Assembly: GCA_023390955.1 (NCBI GenBank)
Contig: JAEWBW010000263.1
Location: 1-7,558, forward strand
Source: Pseudomonadota bacterium
GTDB taxonomy: Bacteria > Pseudomonadota > Alphaproteobacteria > Rhizobiales > Xanthobacteraceae
DNA length: 7,558 nt
Direction of reading: 5' to 3'
Shown: piece after piece, positions 4,008-7,558 of the stretch
Position numbering within the stretch: position 1 is the stretch's first letter
How the letters are laid out: each line of letters starts with the position of its first letter
Translations under genes and position numbers: made by a program
Notes under the pieces: model-generated
Told to the model about the DNA's origin: nothing
Databases searched by the model: none
Seen by the model: only the letters and a program-made list of their open reading frames with translations

Positions 4008-5258
4008 TCAGCCGACGAGACCGTCGAGCGACCTGACGTCAGTGCTGCCGGGGAAGACCGTGCTTGCCAGCACGCTGTCCTCGACACGCAAATGATCCCT
4101 CAGAAGTCCCTTCAACACGGCGCGCAGATCGGTCGTCGGCTTCAGGTCGCGGTCCTCGAACAGGTTCGCCGACTTCAACCCCGGCCAGTCCGCGATGACG
4201 CGTCCGCCTCTGACCGCGCCGCCGGCGAGAAGAGCGACCGTGCCGGTGCCGTGGTCGGTGCCCTCGGTGCCGTTGATGCGCGCGGTGCGCCCGAACTCGG
4301 TGACGACGGCGACCACCGTCTCCTTCCAGGCATCGCCCATGTGGGTCTCGACCGCGGCCAGCGCGCCGTCGAGTGCGCCGAGCAGATTGTAGAGCTGGCC
4401 CGACATCGCGCCCTCCGCGATGTGGGTGTCCCATCCGACGAACCCCATGGCGCCAACACGCGGGCCATCGGCTTTCGAGAGATAGCGCGCGGCGGTGCCG
4501 GCGGCTTCCGCGAAATAAGCGCGCACGCGCGCGATGCCGGGCGCGACCAGGGTCGGATCCTCGGACATCGGATCGCCGTCACTCTTGGTGCTGCCGAGCG
4601 AGGCCAACCGCATGCGCGCCTGCAGCACGGAAGCAAGCTTCGGGTCGGTGTGCCGGTAGAGATCGAGCAGGCGGTTCTGCGTGTCCTCGCTCGCCGACAG
4701 CAATTTTTGCGGTACCCATGACATCACCGGCGCCGCACCGCGCACCACCAGCGGCGTCACCGCGCCGACGCCGAGCGCGCGGCTGCCGCGCGGATCGACG
4801 CGGCCGCCCGACTCCAGCGCGACGAGTGCGCGATTGAGCCAACCCGAGGCGGTCATGCCGGGCTTGGAGATGCCGCTTTCGAGCACGTCCTGGCCGTCGA
4901 AATGCGAACGCTCGCGATAGGGCGTCGCGGTGGCGTGGACGATCGCGGCCTGCCCGCTCTTGTAGAGCCGGTGCAAATTCGGCATCGCCGGATTGAGCGC
5001 AAAGAAGGAATCGAGCGGCAGCGCCGGCGGTTTACCGTCGAGCAGCAGCGCACGGTCGCCGCGCAGCGAGATCCAGTCGGGGTCGCCGACCGGCGCCACG
5101 GCGCCGAGACCGTCGAGCGCGCCCCTGAGCACGATGACGAGCAGGCGCGGATCGCGCCCTTCCGCGCGCGCAATCCGCGGCATCTGGCTCCATGCGAACA
5201 ACGCACCGGAGCCGACGAGGAGCTCGCGCCGTGTCGGCAGATGGTCGGCAAAGCTCAT
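4008..5258 (-). CDS. DUF1501 family protein, Tat-exported (416 aa)
   Basis: DUF1501 (COG4102) belongs to the alkaline-phosphatase/sulfatase-like fold group; no reaction has been established as far as I know. From ATG 5258, residues 9-32 form a twin-arginine signal (TRRELLVGSGALFAWSQMP, with R10 and R11), pointing to folded export to the periplasm. Family blocks follow in order: LLVIVLRGALDGL (39-51), RERSHFDGQDVLE (near 115-127), GWDTH (275-279), EFGRT (321-325) and TDHGTG (334-339). The Asp and His of the last blocks are candidate metal ligands. Length is normal. ATG 5258 is chosen over GTG 5264 because AGGAGG (5264-5269) is five bases before the ATG but touches the GTG. The gene begins two bases after the DUF1800 stop, so translational coupling is likely; the two families are a widespread gene pair. 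Confidence 0.93.
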   Translation of the reverse strand: MSFADHLPTRRELLVGSGALFAWSQMPRIARAEGRDPRLLVIVLRGALDGLGAVAPVGDPDWISLRGDRALLLDGKPPALPLDSFFALNPAMPNLHRLYKSGQAAIVHATATPYRERSHFDGQDVLESGISKPGMTASGWLNRALVALESGGRVDPRGSRALGVGAVTPLVVRGAAPVMSWVPQKLLSASEDTQNRLLDLYRHTDPKLASVLQARMRLASLGSTKSDGDPMSEDPTLVAPGIARVRAYFAEAAGTAARYLSKADGPRVGAMGFVGWDTHIAEGAMSGQLYNLLGALDGALAAVETHMGDAWKETVVAVVTEFGRTARINGTEGTDHGTGTVALLAGGAVRGGRVIADWPGLKSANLFEDRDLKPTTDLRAVLKGLLRDHLRVEDSVLASTVFPGSTDVRSLDGLVG

Positions 5259-5260
5259 GC

Positions 5261-6739
5261 TCACCTCCTCTGGAAATCAGCCGACATGAACAGCAGCGCG
5301 AGCGCCTGCTGCCGGCTTTCGGCGCGGCTGACCGCCTGCTTCACCTCGGGCGAAACCTCCGAGGCGTAGACCACCTCGATGATGTCCTGCGGATCGGCGC
5401 GGCCCGCGACGCGTTCGGCAAAGTTGTTGGCGACATCGAGCCGTCGGCCGATGCCGTCGATCCAGGCCGCCTCGTCGTCGGGATAGCCTTTTGGCGCCGG
5501 CGGACGCCACAGCGGTTCGCCGAGCAGGTCCTGCCCGGAGGTGAACCGCGCGGGATTGGTCTCCGTGAGACCGGTCGCACGCACCACCCCGACCACCCAC
5601 TCGCCGGGACGCTTGAGCTTGGCCGGCGGCTCGCGCCAGGCTTCATCCGACGACACCATCGTGATCGTCACCTGCTTGAGGTCGCCTTCGGTGTCGCGAA
5701 AGGTCTTCGCCATCCGCTCGACCAGCGCTGATGGCGGCGTCTCGGCGACAAAATGGCGCGCGAGCTTGGTCGCGACATGGGTGGCGGTCGCGGGATTCGC
5801 CGCGAGGTCGCGCAGCACGGCGCGGCCCTGCTCGGCATCCTCTTGCGGGTAGGTCTTTCCGAGCACGGTGTGACCGCCGGGCTCGTGCAGGCGCGGATTG
5901 AAGATGAACTCGCCGCCGCGCTCGGGATCGGCGCCGGGCTGGATGAGGGTCCAGCCCGTCAGCACATTGGCAAACGCAATGACGTCGTCCTGGGTGTAGC
6001 CGCTGCGCACGCCGAGCGTATGCAACTCGAGGATCTCGCGCGCAAAGTTTTCATTGAGGCCGCGGGCGCGGTTGATGCCGGCGATCGAGTTCGCACCCAT
6101 CGAGCCGATATTGTCGAGATAGAACAGCATGGCAGGATGGCCGTCTGCCGCCAGCAACAGATCGGTGAAGCGGCCGAGCACGTGCGGACGAATGGCCTCG
6201 CGCTCATAGGCACCGGACATGCTCTGGATGCGGTTCGCCGAAATACAGAAATGGTTCGACCAGAACCACACCAGCCGCTCGGCAAAGCCGATCTCGGCTG
6301 CCAGCGCCGCTTCCGTGCGCACCTTGGCTTCCTGCAGATAGATCGGCCGGCCGGGATCGGGGATGGCATCGGCCGCCTTCTTCACCGCGAGCTCGACGGG
6401 GTCCTGGCCTTGTGCCTTCTGTTGTGCCTGCCCTTGCGCCGGCGCTTCACCCTGACCTTCGGACATGACGGGCGCTGCGCCCGCGGCCTGCTGCTTCTTC
6501 GCCTCCTGCTGCGCCTGCTTGGTGCGCGCGGCACGGCGTGCGTTGGCTTCGTTGACGGTGCGATAGGCCTTTGCGCTGGAGGGCAGGTTTGCCGCCGCAG
6601 CAAGCACCAGCGGCTTGTCGAGCTCCGCAATCAGCGCGCCGCGCGGATCGGAGCCGATCGCTGCGACCGAACCCGGCCGTGGCCCCAGGCCGAAGCGATG
6701 GAGAGCCAAGACGGCGTCAGCCTTTGCGGAGGTGCTCAT
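5261..6739 (-). CDS. DUF1800 family protein (492 aa)
   Basis: DUF1800 (COG5267) proteins have no established activity; they are regularly encoded beside DUF1501 proteins, as here. Family signatures seen: HRFGLGPRPG (14-23), ERLVWFWSNHF (154-164), HPAMLFYLDN (201-210), NENFAREILELHTLGV (229-244) with GYTQDDV, and LTGW (260-263). The C-terminus is the helical LLFMSADFQRR. Residues about 66-113 are an Ala/Gln/Lys-rich low-complexity insertion (KQAQQEAKKQQAAG, AQGQAQQKAQGQ), probably flexible or coiled. No signal peptide is visible, unlike the partner, so it may stay in the cytoplasm or be exported with the Tat-bearing DUF1501 protein (inference). ATG 6739 has only a weak ribosome site (GGATCGG). 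It is the first gene of the unit, with the DUF1501 start two bases after its TGA. Confidence 0.93.
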   Translation of the reverse strand: MSTSAKADAVLALHRFGLGPRPGSVAAIGSDPRGALIAELDKPLVLAAAANLPSSAKAYRTVNEANARRAARTKQAQQEAKKQQAAGAAPVMSEGQGEAPAQGQAQQKAQGQDPVELAVKKAADAIPDPGRPIYLQEAKVRTEAALAAEIGFAERLVWFWSNHFCISANRIQSMSGAYEREAIRPHVLGRFTDLLLAADGHPAMLFYLDNIGSMGANSIAGINRARGLNENFAREILELHTLGVRSGYTQDDVIAFANVLTGWTLIQPGADPERGGEFIFNPRLHEPGGHTVLGKTYPQEDAEQGRAVLRDLAANPATATHVATKLARHFVAETPPSALVERMAKTFRDTEGDLKQVTITMVSSDEAWREPPAKLKRPGEWVVGVVRATGLTETNPARFTSGQDLLGEPLWRPPAPKGYPDDEAAWIDGIGRRLDVANNFAERVAGRADPQDIIEVVYASEVSPEVKQAVSRAESRQQALALLFMSADFQRR

Positions 6740-6761
6740 GACGTCCGATCCAAGTTACCAG

Positions 6762-6782
6762 CCGTAATGCTACATACCGTAA
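6762..6782. promoter_or_regulatory. Direct repeat upstream of the DUF1800 gene, possible operator
   Basis: CCGTAA occurs at 6762-6767 and 6777-6782, a 15-base period, within an AT-richer patch 23-43 bases before the DUF1800 start codon. GTTAC (6755-6759) and GTAAC (6779-6783) also form an inverted pair. On the minus strand a weak sigma-70-like pair, TTGCGG then TACGGT 17 bases apart, overlaps the patch. This is the only sensible place for the operon promoter, but no motif is strong. Confidence 0.3.
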
Positions 6783-6791
6783 CATTCACCC

Positions 6792-6831
6792 CGTGGCTCC
6801 GCAAGCGGAGATTGAACACTCCGGCGCCACG
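6792..6831. repeat. Nested hairpin between the VHL-like gene and the DUF1800 gene
   Basis: The outer arms CGTGGC (6792-6797) and GCCACG (6826-6831) enclose an inner CTCCGC/GCGGAG pair (6797-6802, 6805-6810). No T-run follows on the minus strand, so it is not a standard intrinsic terminator. It may mark the 3' end of the VHL-like gene's mRNA or lie in the leader of the DUF1800 transcript. Confidence 0.4.
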
Positions 6832-6852
6832 CCAGCGATGGCCGGCCCGGAC

Positions 6853-7558
6853 CTAGAAGTTGGGTCCGAGCGCGATCTTGGTGATGGTGCCGTTCTTGAC
6901 GCCGATCCGCCATTCCGCCGAGCCGTTGGCGAACTGTGCGATGTAGATGTCGCTGTCGAGCGCGGTGACACCGCGGAACGACATTCCGCGCAAACTGCCG
7001 AGCCGCCCCAGGATCGCCTGGTCCAGCGCGAGCTGCCGGCGCGTCTGCTCCGCCACCTCAGAGGTCATGTGGTCGTAGTCCGGACGACCCTGGCTCACCG
7101 TCTCGATATATTGCCGCAACATCTCCTCGCCATTGGCGATCGGCATGCTGCGCCGCGCGGCGACGCCGAGCTTCCTCGTCGTGCGCGAGGCATCGATGTT
7201 GTGGAAGCGCGTCTGCCGCCCCGGCAGCAGGATCTCCAGGCAACGCCCGGTGCGATCGGCGACCACCCACGGACTGTTGACCGTGGTCAGGAACCAGGCC
7301 GTGGCGTTGTTGCCGATCGACTTCTGCATGTGGCGATTGCCGTCGGCATCGACATTGTAGACCTGAACGTCCTCGCCGAGGTCGTTGTAGAACAGGATCC
7401 GGATCGGCGACGTGCCCGCGCGGCCACGCAAGGCGGCTTCCTCCGAACAAGCGGCGATGCCGCCGAGCTCCTCATTGCCATCGGGGCGGAACAACACGTC
7501 GCCGGCCTTGCCGTCGGGGTCGATCATGAGACGGAATTCGCCCGTGCCGTTGTCGAAC
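6853..7558 (-). CDS. VHL-beta-like domain protein with duplicated C-terminal module, 3' part
   Basis: Partial: the frame is open through the right edge, and the Met at 7527 lies inside continuous coding sequence (FDNGTGEFRLMIDPDG) without a ribosome site, so it is not the start. Of the 234 residues in the window, about 50-120 resemble the beta domain of von Hippel-Lindau protein: IRILFYNDLGEDVQVYNVD, DGNRHMQKSIG, NSPWVVADRTGRCLEILLPG. That is a beta-sandwich known from scattered bacterial proteins, often secreted ones. Residues about 132-234 form a module with a helical part (EEMLRQYIETVSQGRPDYDH, LALDQAILGRLGSL) and a strand-rich end (VTALDSDIYIAQFANGSAEW, then IGVKNGTITKIALGPNF). The first 28 residues match the end of that module (FDNGTGEFR...DG...VLFRPDG), so it is present at least twice. 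From memory, similar modules follow hydrolase or beta-lactamase-type domains, so a catalytic domain may lie beyond the edge. The function is not known. Confidence 0.75.
   Translation of the reverse strand, partial: FDNGTGEFRLMIDPDGKAGDVLFRPDGNEELGGIAACSEEAALRGRAGTSPIRILFYNDLGEDVQVYNVDADGNRHMQKSIGNNATAWFLTTVNSPWVVADRTGRCLEILLPGRQTRFHNIDASRTTRKLGVAARRSMPIANGEEMLRQYIETVSQGRPDYDHMTSEVAEQTRRQLALDQAILGRLGSLRGMSFRGVTALDSDIYIAQFANGSAEWRIGVKNGTITKIALGPNF

Noticed and set aside
5753..6856. 367-aa plus-strand open frame
   Set aside because: Antisense shadow of the DUF1800 gene, whose family motifs are unmistakable; high GC keeps opposite frames open.
7269..7308. GGAAC followed by CGTT inside the VHL-like gene
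   Set aside because: The spacing is about 10 bases instead of 16-17, and the site is inside a coding region, antisense to it.
1..7558. Mobile element, prophage, toxin-antitoxin, CRISPR or defence system
   Set aside because: No transposase, integrase, repeat-spacer array or nuclease/toxin motif was found on either strand. The DUF1800-DUF1501 pair is a widespread housekeeping-like pair and gives no sign of defence.

Overview
The window is high-GC DNA with compact gene packing, small rhizobial hypothetical genes, a DUF3551 exported protein, an RlpA lipoprotein and intergenic repeats of the kind scattered through Bradyrhizobium genomes. The most likely source is the chromosome of a Bradyrhizobium-like alphaproteobacterium (Nitrobacteraceae). 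I see no insertion sequence, phage gene, CRISPR array, tRNA or rRNA.

Left part, plus strand (1-2086). The window opens inside a gene that ends as an alpha/beta-hydrolase of the hormone-sensitive-lipase type. The residues before the hydrolase read as the C-terminal end of a Baeyer-Villiger-type flavin monooxygenase, so this is probably the 3' half of a natural monooxygenase-esterase fusion. A hairpin-rich spacer and a strong intrinsic terminator follow, then two short conserved hypothetical genes (about 81-88 aa and 117 aa). The second has a textbook general-stress (sigma-EcfG) promoter motif, GGAAC-N17-CGTT. Another GGAAC-N16-CGTT lies before the terminator upstream of the first.

Middle part (2087-3736). 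A REP-type palindrome, a bidirectional terminator and a second repeat lie between convergent genes. On the minus strand come a 28-aa membrane peptide (with a near-consensus sigma-EcfG motif and a strong Shine-Dalgarno), a 49-aa charged protein, a secreted DUF3551 protein and an RlpA-like lipoprotein.

Right part, minus strand (3737-7558). A gene running in from the right edge encodes a protein with a VHL-beta-like domain and a duplicated C-terminal module. After a 113-base spacer comes the two-gene unit DUF1800-DUF1501, separated by only 2 bases. A doubtful 82-aa reading frame follows, whose stop codon abuts an intrinsic terminator. The DUF1501 protein has a twin-arginine signal; the DUF1800 protein has no visible export signal.

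Taken together, the window joins a probable ketone/ester-degrading fusion enzyme, a cluster of small genes probably under general stress control, cell-envelope proteins (RlpA, DUF3551), and a widespread exported DUF1800/DUF1501 pair of unknown function. The most unusual items are the fusion enzyme, the cluster of stress-promoter motifs around tiny genes, and the VHL-like protein.
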